Below, piece by piece: positions 36,335-45,358 of a DNA stretch of 64,000 nt (position 1 is the first letter of the stretch; each line of letters starts with the position of its first letter). The translations under genes were made by a program, and so were the position numbers. This stretch comes from CAWIHS01 sp963836005 (GTDB lineage Bacteria; Pseudomonadota; Gammaproteobacteria; GRL18): positions 248,001-312,000 of the forward strand of contig CAWIHS010000006.1 in assembly GCA_963836005.1 (NCBI GenBank), read 5' to 3'. The notes beneath the pieces are model-generated. The model had not been told where the DNA came from. It saw nothing but the letters and a program-made list of their open reading frames with translations, and ran no database searches.

Positions 36335-37036
36335 CTACTTCCTCTGAAAATCTTTTTCATCAATCATGAGTATTTCAAATTCAAGGTAGTTCAAAGGGTA
36401 GTGATGCATCAGAGTTTTCATTTGTCGATAATTCAAAAGATTTCTGGAGCCACTCACACCACTTTTCTTCATATACCTGAACATATCACGTACCGATGAA
36501 AATTCCAGAGTGTATTTTTGTATCTGGTATGCTGCATTGAAATATTTTTTTGAGAGCTCAAGCACTTCGTCAGCAGAGCGTATTAATGGAGAAATAGAAG
36601 CTGTCTGATACAGGGTTTTAAATGTACCTGAGGTAAAAATTGCTAAAGAAACGGGCGCGTTTAAAGCGGCAATATCATGCAAAGTTTTATCTAAATCATC
36701 GGCCCACTGTAAAGCCGATGCTGATACGATTCTATCAAAGGTAAAGGCATTAAAGTCTTTAAAACATGACGGTTGATTAAAATCTTTGACATATAGTTCA
36801 ATGTGCTGGTTTTTGGGGTGAAGGTCAATCATTTTTTGTGCAAAATCAAAGCCGACAAATCTTTTTAACGGCCATGAAATCGACTTATACAAGCCCCCGC
36901 TGCCGCAGCCAATATCCAGAATAGAGCCGGGTTGGTCGGAAATACGGTTAATTAGCTCCGCAATGACTTTGGTCTGTATTATATTAAAGGTGCCGTAGGT
37001 TGTAGCATGTTTTGAAAACTCGTTTTGTATTTTCAT
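36335..37036 (-). CDS. SAM-dependent methyltransferase, BioC-like
   Basis: A 233-residue class I methyltransferase with FSKHATTYGTFNIIQTKVI at the start, motif I SILDIGCGSGGLY, and SASALQWADDLDKTL. The C-terminal FRYMKKSGVSGSRN, NYRQMKTL and YPLNYLEFEILMI strongly resemble the malonyl-ACP methyltransferase BioC, most like campylobacterotal versions as far as I recall. BioC starts biotin synthesis by methylating malonyl-ACP. No other biotin gene is nearby; instead it leads an MBOAT/SGNH operon, so a role in that system is possible. AT-rich like its partners. Confidence 0.7.
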   Translation of the reverse strand: MKIQNEFSKHATTYGTFNIIQTKVIAELINRISDQPGSILDIGCGSGGLYKSISWPLKRFVGFDFAQKMIDLHPKNQHIELYVKDFNQPSCFKDFNAFTFDRIVSASALQWADDLDKTLHDIAALNAPVSLAIFTSGTFKTLYQTASISPLIRSADEVLELSKKYFNAAYQIQKYTLEFSSVRDMFRYMKKSGVSGSRNLLNYRQMKTLMHHYPLNYLEFEILMIDEKDFQRK

Positions 37037-37197
37037 TTCAAAACTAACTTAATTAATGGCTTGTGAGAAATTATGATTTTTACAGCAAACTGAAACATTG
37101 ATTCACTCAGGGACTGCAGTCATAGGCAATAGAGTTTATTTTTATTACCTGGCTGAGTGATAGCCAGTCGGCAAAGTGCATGAGAATAACTTTAGAA

Positions 37198-38139
37198 CTA
37201 CTGAGGTTTATCTTTTTTATCTTCGCTTTCTGCAGCTTCTATGGCGTCAAGCTCGGCTTCCATTTCTTCGTCTGACATGGGACGGTAGCGTGGTTCTTTT
37301 TCAGCAGCATGATCTTCTGTATCTGAAGCGCCAGATATATTGTTCCCGTCCGCAGCATATTCCTGCTCTTCATCAGCTTCTTTTTCCGCTTTTTTCCTGC
37401 CGATTATACGGGAGAATATCACTCCCAGTTCAAACAGTAGCCAGACGGGGATGGCTAACAGCGTTTGCGAGACGATATCAGGCGGCGTTAGCAGCATACC
37501 CACGACAAAAGAGCCCACAATAACATATGGCCGTTTGCCGGCAAGTTTTTCTGCAGAAGTGGCTCCGGTAACAGTTAATACAATGATGACAATAGGGACT
37601 TCAAAAGCCAGTCCAAAGGCAAAAAACATTTTTAAAACAAAATCAAGATACTGGCTGATATCCGTCATCATGGCGACACCTTCAGGAGTCGTAGCGGAGA
37701 AGAAGGCAAACATCAGCGGGAAGACAATATAAAATGAAAAAACGATCCCGGCATAAAACAGAAAGACGCTGGAGGCAATCAATGGTAATGCCAGACGTTT
37801 TTCATGCTTATACAACCCGGGCGCAACAAATCCCCAGAATTGATAAAAAATATACGGAACGGCAATGAATATTGACGTGACCAGACTCAGTTTAAAGGGG
37901 GTCAGAAAAGGTGCTGCGACTCCTGTTGCAATCATAGTGCTGCCTTCTGGAAGCTGCTTGAGCAGAGGAGATGACACAATCTGATAGAGGTCGTTGGCAA
38001 AAAAGAACAATACCATAAAAATGGCAATGACGACGACGACAATGCGCAGAATTCGATCACGTAATTCTATTAAATGGGACATGAAAGGCTGTTCATTGTC
38101 CGTTTCAGTATTATCAGAAGGTTGTTCTTGAATGCTCAT
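37198..38139 (-). CDS. tatC: Sec-independent protein translocase TatC
   Basis: A 313-residue six-helix core of the twin-arginine translocase, which exports folded proteins. Family marks are MSHLIELRDRILR near the N-terminus, FWGFVAPGLYKHEKR, and FVVGMLLTPPDIVSQ. The core ends near residue 240; the remaining 70 residues are a highly charged, acidic tail (KKAEKEADEEQEYAADG...) absent from the short E. coli form. It is the last gene of the tatABC set, downstream of the his genes on the same strand. Confidence 0.95.
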   Translation of the reverse strand: MSIQEQPSDNTETDNEQPFMSHLIELRDRILRIVVVVIAIFMVLFFFANDLYQIVSSPLLKQLPEGSTMIATGVAAPFLTPFKLSLVTSIFIAVPYIFYQFWGFVAPGLYKHEKRLALPLIASSVFLFYAGIVFSFYIVFPLMFAFFSATTPEGVAMMTDISQYLDFVLKMFFAFGLAFEVPIVIIVLTVTGATSAEKLAGKRPYVIVGSFVVGMLLTPPDIVSQTLLAIPVWLLFELGVIFSRIIGRKKAEKEADEEQEYAADGNNISGASDTEDHAAEKEPRYRPMSDEEMEAELDAIEAAESEDKKDKPQ

Positions 38140-38259
38140 GTATAATTAGTAACTCAATAAGATTGAAACTTCTCAAAACCTGTATCACGTGGCAGAAATT
38201 AACTGGCTCGAGTTTGCGACAGTGTAATCCGAAGAACTGTTAATTGTTCCATCCCGGCT

Positions 38260-38649
38260 TTAGCGGTTATTATCTTTGGCTGAGGATGTTTCAGCATGAG
38301 GTGTGGAGGCACGCGGTTTATCACTGCTGGCACTGTCTTCAAAATCGATGAGATCATCGATATGCGCGCTTTTATTCAGGGTTTCCAGCCCGGAGTTGAT
38401 AGAGGATTGGGTTGAATTAGCTGCATTTTTAAAGTCTTCAGCCAGTTTCTGCTGCTCAGCGAGTATCTGCTTCAGTTCTTCGTCTTTTATTTCCTTGTTG
38501 ATATCGTCTTTAATATTGGCAATAAAACGATTCGCACGGCCCATCCACTTACCTGCAGTTCGAGCTACAGCAGGTAAACGTTCCGGGCCTATGACCAATA
38601 GTGCGACAATTCCAATCAGGGACAGTTCCCAAAAGCCAATATCAAACAT
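38260..38649 (-). CDS. tatB: Sec-independent protein translocase TatB
   Basis: A 129-residue protein with the typical N-terminal membrane helix MFDIGFWELSLIGIVALLVIG, hinge PERLP, amphipathic helix (RTAGKWMGRANRFI) and a long helical, acidic cytoplasmic tail. TatB passes twin-arginine substrates to TatC. It lies between tatA and tatC. Confidence 0.95.
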   Translation of the reverse strand: MFDIGFWELSLIGIVALLVIGPERLPAVARTAGKWMGRANRFIANIKDDINKEIKDEELKQILAEQQKLAEDFKNAANSTQSSINSGLETLNKSAHIDDLIDFEDSASSDKPRASTPHAETSSAKDNNR

Positions 38650-38736
38650 CAGGTTTTTAATCCGTTATTAAAGTAATTTCTGTAAAGGTGACGATTCAAA
38701 CCTGCTGACTGTCAGCAGCGCAGGATAAATTCGGAA

Positions 38737-39000
38737 TTAAACCTTGTCCTTGTTTTCAACGTTGCCCTGAATGGTGGCACCGCTGTTTTCGCTGCCTGCC
38801 TGTTTATCTATGGTGGCCTGCTGATTGTTGTTTGATACATTCTCAGAATCGTGTTTGTTTTCCTCTTCTTCTTTCATGGCGCCTTTAAAATTTTTGATGG
38901 CTCCACCCAAATCACCACCGATATTTCGTAGTTTCTTTGCACCAAACAGCACCAACACAATAGCCAGGATAATTAATAACTCAGTAACGCCAAATCCCAT
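38737..39000 (-). CDS. tatA: Sec-independent protein translocase TatA
   Basis: An 87-residue pore-forming subunit: the short helix GVTELLIILAIVLVLFGAKKL, hinge and amphipathic helix GGDLGGAIKNFKGAMKEEEE, then a polar tail. The FGAKKL motif is characteristic. It is first of tatABC and is preceded by a HIT-family gene. Confidence 0.95.
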   Translation of the reverse strand: MGFGVTELLIILAIVLVLFGAKKLRNIGGDLGGAIKNFKGAMKEEEENKHDSENVSNNNQQATIDKQAGSENSGATIQGNVENKDKV

Positions 39001-39101
39001 TGGATTCTCCTAAAAAATAAATTGATTAGTTATTTCATATTTCCGGCTTTATGATAACACCGGAGTATTCAAAACAGTTCATTTTGCAGCATCTTACGGA
39101 T

Positions 39102-39437
39102 CTAAAAACCCGGTAAATTTTTTCCGCCCATTAAATGCATATGCAGATGAAAAACCTCCTGTCCACCACCTTTGCCAGTATTAATAATAGTACGAAAGCC
39201 CGAGCTCAAGCCATGTTCGAGGGCAAGTTCCGGTAATTTTTTTAACATCGTGATAAGCAGTTGATCATGTGAATCATCCAGTGCCGAGAGGCTTTCAATA
39301 TGCTCTCTGGGTATCATCAGCAGATGTACTTCAGCTTTAGGATTAATATCCCGGAATACTACCACTTCATCGTCTTCAAAAACGATATCAGCGGGAATTT
39401 TGCCAGCTGCTATGTTACAGAAAAGGCAATCACTCAT
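39102..39437 (-). CDS. HIT family nucleotide hydrolase (HinT-like)
   Basis: A 111-residue protein with CLFCNIAAGKIPAD at the start and the histidine triad in FHLHMHLMGG near the C-terminus. HinT proteins hydrolyse adenosine phosphoramidates. Its start overlaps the stop of hisE by 4 bp, an order common in gammaproteobacteria (hisI-hisE-HIT-tatABC). Confidence 0.93.
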   Translation of the reverse strand: MSDCLFCNIAAGKIPADIVFEDDEVVVFRDINPKAEVHLLMIPREHIESLSALDDSHDQLLITMLKKLPELALEHGLSSGFRTIINTGKGGGQEVFHLHMHLMGGKNLPGF

Positions 39438-39754
39438 TTATTTCGACTCGCTTTTTCTTCCAGCCCGGATAAACCAAAACGGCGTGCCAGTTCGTTAAGT
39501 ACATCTTCCGGGCCAAGGTTATGATATGACAGCATGACCATAGAATGGAACCATAAATCTGCTGTTTCGTAAACAATAGCTTCTTTTTTCCCATCTTTTG
39601 CAGCAATAATAGTTTCGCCGCACTCTTCGGCCACTTTTTTCAGTATCGTATTTAGTCCCTGATGCTGAAGTTTGGCAACATAGGATGATTCAGGATCAGC
39701 CTGTTTTCGCTGTTCCAGAGTTTCGGCTAACTGCTGTAGAATGTCACATGGCAT
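39434..39754 (-). CDS. hisE: Phosphoribosyl-ATP diphosphatase HisE
   Basis: A 106-residue MazG-like helical enzyme of the second step of histidine synthesis. It has the signature KVAEECGETIIAAKD and YETADLWFHSMVML. It follows hisI with a 1-bp gap and overlaps the HIT-family gene. Confidence 0.95.
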   Translation of the reverse strand: MPCDILQQLAETLEQRKQADPESSYVAKLQHQGLNTILKKVAEECGETIIAAKDGKKEAIVYETADLWFHSMVMLSYHNLGPEDVLNELARRFGLSGLEEKASRNK

Positions 39755-39755
39755 A

Positions 39756-40187
39756 TTATTTATAGATCTCTTGCGGATTTTTTAAAACTGGCTCGACCGC
39801 TTGCCATTCATAGTTGCCGGTCGAAGCGGTTTGAGTCTGGTTGTCCTGCTTATCATTGAGTGCAGCCAGCTGAAAATAAAAACAGCTTTCTCTACCAGTA
39901 TGACAGGCAATACCGCCTTTCTGTTCAATGCTCAGCAGAATGACATCTTTATCGCAATCGACGCGAACAGATTTTACTTTTTGCACATGCCCGGATTCTT
40001 CACCTTTGGGCCAGAGCTTTTGTCTGGATCGAGACCAGTAAACTGCACGCCCAAGCTCTGCGGTCATGTTTAATGCCTCTCGATTCATCCAGGCAAACAT
40101 TAACACCTTGCCGGTTTTTTCATCCTGGGCTATGGCCGGAATCAAACCATGCTCATCCCATTTTAATTGATCCAGCCAGTCTGTCAT
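39756..40187 (-). CDS. hisI: Phosphoribosyl-AMP cyclohydrolase HisI
   Basis: A 143-residue enzyme opening the adenine ring of PR-AMP. Conserved parts include KVLMFAWMNREAL, YWSRSRQKLWPKGE and the metal sites VDCDKDVILL and CHTGRESCFY. A 437-bp gap, mostly filled by element C5, separates it from hisF upstream. Confidence 0.95.
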   Translation of the reverse strand: MTDWLDQLKWDEHGLIPAIAQDEKTGKVLMFAWMNREALNMTAELGRAVYWSRSRQKLWPKGEESGHVQKVKSVRVDCDKDVILLSIEQKGGIACHTGRESCFYFQLAALNDKQDNQTQTASTGNYEWQAVEPVLKNPQEIYK

Positions 40188-40236
40188 CGTTTTTATCTGC
40201 TCACTGTTATCAAGCTCATGACGATTTAAAAGCTAC

Positions 40237-40540
40237 ACATAGGTAGGTATTTAAGCAAAATCAGGTGCGGATAATCGAGTATTTGTTCCAGAAGACGCCG
40301 TAAATACTTCCATGGTCGTTCCGGCTTCCTGCCTCCCACGGCACTTATACTTCCATGTATGTCGTAGGCTTGAATGTGGCATCCATGCCACATACACTTG
40401 ACCCACATGGACGACTTCGGCTCCTGCCTCTCGCATGCATTTCCACCATCCATGGTGGTCAAGTGGGAAATGCAGATTACGCAGGAGCAATCATCTGTCT
40501 TCCACAAACACTCAATTATCCTTAAGTACCTATCGTATGA
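40237..40540 (+). mobile_element. MITE-like element family C', copy C5 (304 bp), inside the his operon
   Basis: Left end ACATAGGTAGGTATTTAAG; right end in reverse TCATACGATAGGTACTTAAG. Flanking 8-mers AAAGCTAC (40229-40236) and ACAGCTAC (40541-40548) agree at 7 of 8. Length equals that of C2. The interior contains hairpins CCACCATCCATGGTGG and GTGGCATCCATGCCAC, and the block GGTCGTTCCGGCTTCCTGCC also found (reversed) in C7. It sits between hisF and hisI. Apparent reading frames across it are not convincing as genes. Confidence 0.88.
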
Positions 40541-40624
40541 ACAGCTACTAAATTTAATAGTAACTAATCAGTGCAGTATTTCAGCTTCGCTGCGCCGTTA
40601 CATTTTATCTATAGTTGTACAATA

Positions 40625-41398
40625 TTACAGCCGTACGGCAATACCTTTTTCAGCCATATGGCGTTTAGCCTGCCCGATGCTGTATTCTGCAAAATGAAAA
40701 ATACTTGCAGCCAGGACCGCATCCGCATGACCTGTTAGCACCCCCTCAGCCAGGTGATCCAGGTTACCAACTCCACCAGAGGCGATAACAGGAACGATGA
40801 CATTATCACTGATGGTTCGGGTCAGTAGCAGGTCAAAACCGGTTTTAACACCGTCACAATCCATACTGGTCACCAGTAGTTCACCTGCGCCGTAGGCGAC
40901 CATCTGTCTGGCCCATTCAACGGCATTAATACCGGTTGGCTTTCTGCCGCCATGGGTAAAAATCTCCCATTGTGGCTGACCATCTTTATCCTCGACCTGC
41001 TTGGCATCAATAGCAACCACAATGCATTGATTGCCAAATTTTTCTGCTGCCTGGCGGACAAAATCAGGATTAGCAACTGCCGCAGAGTTAATAGCAACCT
41101 TATCAGCGCCGGCATTGAGCATTAAGCGGATATCTTCAATGCTGCGGATCCCTCCGCCTACGGTCAGTGGGATGAAAATTTCCCCCGCCACCTGTTCTAC
41201 AACATGTACAATGGTATCACGGCCTTCATGGGTAGCGGTGATATCGAGAAAAGTCAGTTCATCAGCCCCTTCCTGATTATAGCGGCGGGCCACTTCAACC
41301 GGATCGCCGGCATCCCTGATATCGACAAACTGTACGCCTTTAACCACTCGTCCTTTATCGACATCCAGGCAGGGAATAATACGTTTTGCCAGAGCCAT
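40625..41398 (-). CDS. hisF: Imidazole glycerol phosphate synthase cyclase subunit HisF
   Basis: A 257-residue TIM-barrel subunit with IIPCLDVDKGRVVKG (catalytic Asp 11) and VVAIDAKQ (second Asp). It pairs with HisH to form the imidazole ring and release AICAR. A 10-bp gap separates it from hisA upstream. Confidence 0.96.
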   Translation of the reverse strand: MALAKRIIPCLDVDKGRVVKGVQFVDIRDAGDPVEVARRYNQEGADELTFLDITATHEGRDTIVHVVEQVAGEIFIPLTVGGGIRSIEDIRLMLNAGADKVAINSAAVANPDFVRQAAEKFGNQCIVVAIDAKQVEDKDGQPQWEIFTHGGRKPTGINAVEWARQMVAYGAGELLVTSMDCDGVKTGFDLLLTRTISDNVIVPVIASGGVGNLDHLAEGVLTGHADAVLAASIFHFAEYSIGQAKRHMAEKGIAVRL

Positions 41399-41408
41399 AG
41401 TGTTACCT

Positions 41409-42149
41409 TTAATTGTTTGTCATTGCATCGGCCAGTTTCTGGCCTGCTGCAAAATCCAGGGTCCCTTCATAAATAGCCCGCCCGGTTATGGCTCCGGAAA
41501 TACCAAAATGAGCCACTTTACATAAGGCTTCTACATCACTCAGGTTATGGATTCCGCCGGATGCTATCAGCGGAATTTTAATCGCCTGTGCCAGCGCTGC
41601 TGTATTGTCAACATTGGCTCCCTGCATCATACCATCACGACTGATGTCGGTATAGATAATTGATTCCACCCCATCGTCTTCAAAACGTCGTGACAGTTCA
41701 AACAGATCGATATCACTGACTTCCGCCCAGCCTTTAATGGCTACCTTACCCTCTATGGCATCAAGACCGACAATGATATGACCTGGAAACAGCCTGCATA
41801 ATTCGCTTACAAAATCAGGTTGCTGTACTGCTCTGGTACCTATAATGGCGTATTTTACACCGGCATCAAGGTAAGCTTCGACAGTTTCCGGGGTACGAAT
41901 ACCTCCGCCAATTTCAATAGGAAGATCGGGATAGGTCCGGGTGATATCCTGAATGATTTCGCCGTTGACCGGTTTTCCTTCGAAAGCGCCATTAAGATCC
42001 ACAAGATGCAGCCGGCGGGCTCCAGCCGCATACCATTTCCCGGCCATTTCCAGCGGATTATCAGAAAAAACAGTATCATCGTCCATACGTCCCTGACGTA
42101 AACGAACGCATTGCCCATCTTTTAAATCAATGGCGGGTATCAGTATCAT
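41409..42149 (-). CDS. hisA: Phosphoribosylformimino-5-aminoimidazole carboxamide ribotide isomerase HisA
   Basis: A 246-residue TIM-barrel enzyme: MILIPAIDLKDGQCVRL with the catalytic Asp, and YTDISRDGMMQGAN with the second Asp. Normal length. The upstream gap to hisH is filled by a family A repeat. Confidence 0.96.
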   Translation of the reverse strand: MILIPAIDLKDGQCVRLRQGRMDDDTVFSDNPLEMAGKWYAAGARRLHLVDLNGAFEGKPVNGEIIQDITRTYPDLPIEIGGGIRTPETVEAYLDAGVKYAIIGTRAVQQPDFVSELCRLFPGHIIVGLDAIEGKVAIKGWAEVSDIDLFELSRRFEDDGVESIIYTDISRDGMMQGANVDNTAALAQAIKIPLIASGGIHNLSDVEALCKVAHFGISGAITGRAIYEGTLDFAAGQKLADAMTNN

Positions 42150-42217
42150 GTTATTTTCTCTCTTAAGCGGTTAACCTGGTTCCATTGCTCTTGCAGATAT
42201 TAATGAATCAAGTTTAA

Positions 42218-42374
42218 CTGGTTTTTCATCCATAAATAGCCATCCTGGCTATATTATGCAACGCAAAAGAAAAAGTGAGATTTTTCTTTTGCAGCATTTT
42301 CAATGATTTGTCATCACTAAAAATGGCAGCACACCCCTGTGCCACAAGTGTCCATCTAATAACCGATGGACACT
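42218..42374 (+). mobile_element. Repeat family A, full copy A2, inside the his operon
   Basis: About 157 bp running from TTTTTCATCCATAAATAGCC to CGATGGACACT. It contains the hairpin ATAGCCATCCTGGCTAT and an end hairpin GTGTCCATC...CGATGGACAC. It ends 2 bp from the stop codon of hisH and fills the hisA-hisH gap. It matches A3 over its whole length. Confidence 0.82.
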
Positions 42375-42376
42375 CA

Positions 42377-43042
42377 CTAACTGCCGCAATTGCTGTCGTA
42401 ACTGCCATCCCAATGGATAAAGTTTGCAAACAGCTGCAGGCCGGAGTCTGCGCTTTTTTCCGGATGAAACTGGGTAGCGAAAATATTTTCCTGCGCCAGA
42501 GCCACTGTAAAAGGGTGGCCGTAAATGCAGGAGCCTGCTACAGGGGCAGGATCCTCGGGCATGACAAAATAACTGTGCACAAAGTAGAAGCGTTGATCCT
42601 GTGGAATATTTTGCCATAAAGGATGTTTTATTTGTTGTTTGACCTGATTCCAGCCCATATGTGGAATTTTCAATGGCTCACCGGATAGCGGATCACTGAG
42701 TCCGTCGGCAAATTTTTCAACTTCGCCGGGTATAATAGCCAGACAATCCACGCCATTATTTTCTTCGCTATGGGTCATCAATGCCTGCATACCGATACAG
42801 ACCCCCAGAAAAGGTTTATTCTCGGCGCAATGTTTGATGACATCAATTAATTCAAGCCGCTGCATTTCACCCATGCAGTCACGCATGGCCCCCACTCCAG
42901 GTAAAATAACTTTATCTGCCTCGAGGATCGTCTGCCGCTTATTGGTCACTTTGACAGTTACGTGTGTATCTGCATGTTCAAGTGCCTTGGCAACTGAATG
43001 CAGATTGCCCATTCCATAATCTATTACTGCGATAGTGGTCAT
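42377..43042 (-). CDS. hisH: Imidazole glycerol phosphate synthase glutaminase subunit HisH
   Basis: A 221-residue class I glutamine amidotransferase: IDYGMGNLHSVAKAL at the start, nucleophile Cys in FLGVCIGMQAL, and the His/Glu pair in ATQFHPEKSADSGLQL. It supplies ammonia to HisF. Normal length. Its stop lies next to repeat A2. Confidence 0.96.
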   Translation of the reverse strand: MTTIAVIDYGMGNLHSVAKALEHADTHVTVKVTNKRQTILEADKVILPGVGAMRDCMGEMQRLELIDVIKHCAENKPFLGVCIGMQALMTHSEENNGVDCLAIIPGEVEKFADGLSDPLSGEPLKIPHMGWNQVKQQIKHPLWQNIPQDQRFYFVHSYFVMPEDPAPVAGSCIYGHPFTVALAQENIFATQFHPEKSADSGLQLFANFIHWDGSYDSNCGS

Positions 43043-43166
43043 AGCTTCGGTTTTAGAAATAAAAGGAGGCCATATTATACATGCCGAGCGTGTTAATTCC
43101 CAATGACAATTGAACCAGCGGTTATCGATGCATTATTGCTGTCATTGTGCTGATGGAAAAAGACTG

Positions 43167-43757
43167 TTACAGACGGCCCTTGGTAGACGGAATAATATCT
43201 GACATTCTTGCATCGGCAGTGACGGCCATGCGCAGTGCCCGTCCAAAAGCCTTAAATATGGTTTCCACAATATGGTGACTGTTGCGCCCGCGAATAGAGT
43301 CGATGTGCAGGGTCACCAGGGCATGGTTGGTAAAACCCTGAAAAAACTCGTGGAACAGTTGAGTATCAAAATTGCCGATTTTTTCACGCTGGTAGTCAAC
43401 CTGATGTTCCAGTCCGGGCCGTCCGGAAAAATCTATAACGACACGTGCAAGAGCTTCATCCAGCGGTACATAAGCATGACCATAGCGAGTGATGCCTTTG
43501 CGATCGCCCAGGGCTTTAGTCATGGCCATGCCCAGAGTAATACCGATATCTTCCACGGTGTGATGGGCATCAATGTCCAAATCTCCTTCAGCCTTGATGG
43601 TCAGATCAATGAGGCCATGGCGGGCCACCTGATCCAGCATGTGATCAAGGAAGGGAAGGCCGGTCTGAAAACTGCTTTTGCCCGTTCCGTCCAGATCAAT
43701 ACTGACTTCAATACGGGTTTCGTTAGTGTCGCGTTTAACCGTGGTTTGTCTTGGCAT
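43167..43757 (-). CDS. hisB: Imidazoleglycerol-phosphate dehydratase HisB
   Basis: A 196-residue single-function dehydratase, without the phosphatase fusion of E. coli. It has DAHHTVEDIGITLG, GRNSHHIVETIFKAFGRALRMA and TGLPFLDHMLDQ. It is first of the hisBHAFIE run and divergent from fnr, with a 162-bp shared upstream region. Confidence 0.96.
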   Translation of the reverse strand: MPRQTTVKRDTNETRIEVSIDLDGTGKSSFQTGLPFLDHMLDQVARHGLIDLTIKAEGDLDIDAHHTVEDIGITLGMAMTKALGDRKGITRYGHAYVPLDEALARVVIDFSGRPGLEHQVDYQREKIGNFDTQLFHEFFQGFTNHALVTLHIDSIRGRNSHHIVETIFKAFGRALRMAVTADARMSDIIPSTKGRL

Positions 43758-43919
43758 CTATAATCTCCGGAATTAAGCAGTTTATGCCTGAAGTTGTACG
43801 CTACTATTATAGATTTATCCTAAATATTAGCAATAACGAATAAATGAAGTATTTTTTTCTGGTTATTTAGTATACAATTTACCTATATCATTTTTATAAC
43901 TAACGGTCACATTTAGCTT

Positions 43920-44705
43920 ATGAGTGGTTCCCGTCCCTCCAAAGTCGTCGATCTACATTCAGTTAAAGTTGCCTGTAATGAGTGCAGTTTACATCAGCTA
44001 TGTCTGCCCAAATCTATTGACGGGAAAGAGCTGGACAAACTGGATGATATCATTCTGCGTAAGCGGCCTTTGAAACGCGGTGAACATCTGTTCCAGCCGG
44101 GAGGCAAATTTACTTCTATTTTTGTGGTGCGTTCTGGTTCCTTAAAAACCTATACACCTACCATAGATGGTACGGAGCAGGTGACCGGTTTTCATCTTCC
44201 TGGCGAATTACTGGGGCTGGATGCCATCGGCAAAGGGCAGCATCCCTGTGCTGCCAAAGCATTGGAAACGACCAGTGTTTGTGAAGTTCCCTTTGATAAC
44301 CTGGAAAATCTGACTCACCAGCTGCCCAGTCTGCAGCATCAGTTTTTACGTTTAATGAGTAAAGAAATTTCTGATGATCAGGAATTCATGTTATTGCTCG
44401 GCAAGAAAACTGCTGAAGCACGACTGTCTGCTTTTTTACTCAGTATATCTTTACGCTTTAAACACCGCGGTTTTTCTTCTGCCGAGTTTTATCTGAGTAT
44501 GTCGCGTAATGATATTGCAAATTATCTGGGGCTTGCCGTAGAAACCGTCAGCAGAATGTTCACCCGTTTTCAGGAAGATGGCTATCTGCAAGCGGAACGA
44601 AAACACATCCTGATAAAAGATCGCGATAAACTGAAAAGGATTGCAGGCATTAATGTGCAGCATGATCCGGAAAATGTGGACAATTCACAAAAAAGTATCG
44701 TGTAA
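43920..44705 (+). CDS. fnr: FNR-type oxygen-sensing transcriptional regulator
   Basis: A 261-residue Crp/Fnr regulator. The N-terminus has Cys 19, 22 and 28 (CNECSLHQLC), and a fourth Cys in GQHPCAAKALE near residue 110. This is the set that binds the oxygen-sensitive 4Fe-4S cluster of FNR. A cyclic-nucleotide-like beta barrel (GGKFTSIFVVRSGSLKTY) precedes the HTH, and the recognition helix AVETVSRMFTRFQ has the E-xx-SR pattern for TTGAT-N4-ATCAA sites. It indicates switching to oxygen-limited growth. A 14-bp tandem repeat overlaps its stop codon. Confidence 0.93.
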   Translation: MSGSRPSKVVDLHSVKVACNECSLHQLCLPKSIDGKELDKLDDIILRKRPLKRGEHLFQPGGKFTSIFVVRSGSLKTYTPTIDGTEQVTGFHLPGELLGLDAIGKGQHPCAAKALETTSVCEVPFDNLENLTHQLPSLQHQFLRLMSKEISDDQEFMLLLGKKTAEARLSAFLLSISLRFKHRGFSSAEFYLSMSRNDIANYLGLAVETVSRMFTRFQEDGYLQAERKHILIKDRDKLKRIAGINVQHDPENVDNSQKSIV

Positions 44706-44745
44706 AAAGTATCGTGTAAAAAGTATCGTGTAAAAAGTATCGTGT
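44690..44745 (+). repeat. Four tandem 14-bp repeats at the end of fnr
   Basis: AAAAAGTATCGTGT occurs four times without a break. The TAA stop of fnr spans the joint between units 1 and 2, so changes in unit number would not alter the protein but would lengthen the 3' untranslated region. Confidence 0.95.
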
Positions 44746-44910
44746 AATAGCTATCACGTTAACTCATTACAGCCTGTACGTTTGAACCTCCTGTGGTTAG
44801 CATTGTCTGATTTTAGAGTTGCCGCTTTACAGTTCACATCTGAAAAAATACCATTGCTGTTTATTTTTGTTTAACTTTTCTCCTGTCTTGTTTATTCAGC
44901 TATAAAAACC

Positions 44911-45324
44911 ATGAAGAAAAAAATGATAAACATCACTCCCGAAAATAAATGCAGTCATTGCCATGGAACCAAGTGTTGTCAGTATGTGACCCAGCAAATC
45001 GACACACCGAGAAAAAAAACTGATTTTCAGCTGATGCTGTGGCAGATTGCGCATAAAAATGTTGAATTTTATAAAGATGAGGATGGATGGTTCATTATGT
45101 TCATTACTCCCTGTTCTCATTTGGACAGTGCAGGCCGATGCGGTATCTATGCACAACGTCCGGAAATCTGTCGTGAGTATTCCAATGATTATTGTGAATA
45201 TGATTCGCCGGCTGAAGATGGTTTTAAATTGTATTTTACCCGCTATGATGAATTACTCGCCTATTGCCGCAGACGCTTTAAAAAATGGGATCAAAATTTG
45301 CGGAAAATGGAAAAATCTCATTGA
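44911..45324 (+). CDS. YkgJ family cysteine cluster protein
   Basis: A 137-residue protein of the zinc/iron-chelating CxxCxxCC family: CSHCHGTKCCQY at the N-terminus, then PCSHLDSAGRCGIYAQRPEICREY. The Cys pattern suggests metal or Fe-S binding; the function is unknown. It lies 35 bp upstream of rsmE, probably in one operon. The gap to fnr holds the tandem repeats and no gene. Confidence 0.88.
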   Translation: MKKKMINITPENKCSHCHGTKCCQYVTQQIDTPRKKTDFQLMLWQIAHKNVEFYKDEDGWFIMFITPCSHLDSAGRCGIYAQRPEICREYSNDYCEYDSPAEDGFKLYFTRYDELLAYCRRRFKKWDQNLRKMEKSH

Positions 45325-45358
45325 TTGAACTGCAGCAGATTATGTCCCTGGAGTTAAA

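Noticed and set aside
40251..40697. Open frames of 79-107 residues across element C5, and similar ones across C6 and C7
   Set aside because: They follow the repeat in both strands and several frames, start at different points in each copy, lack ribosome sites, and are explained by the element itself.
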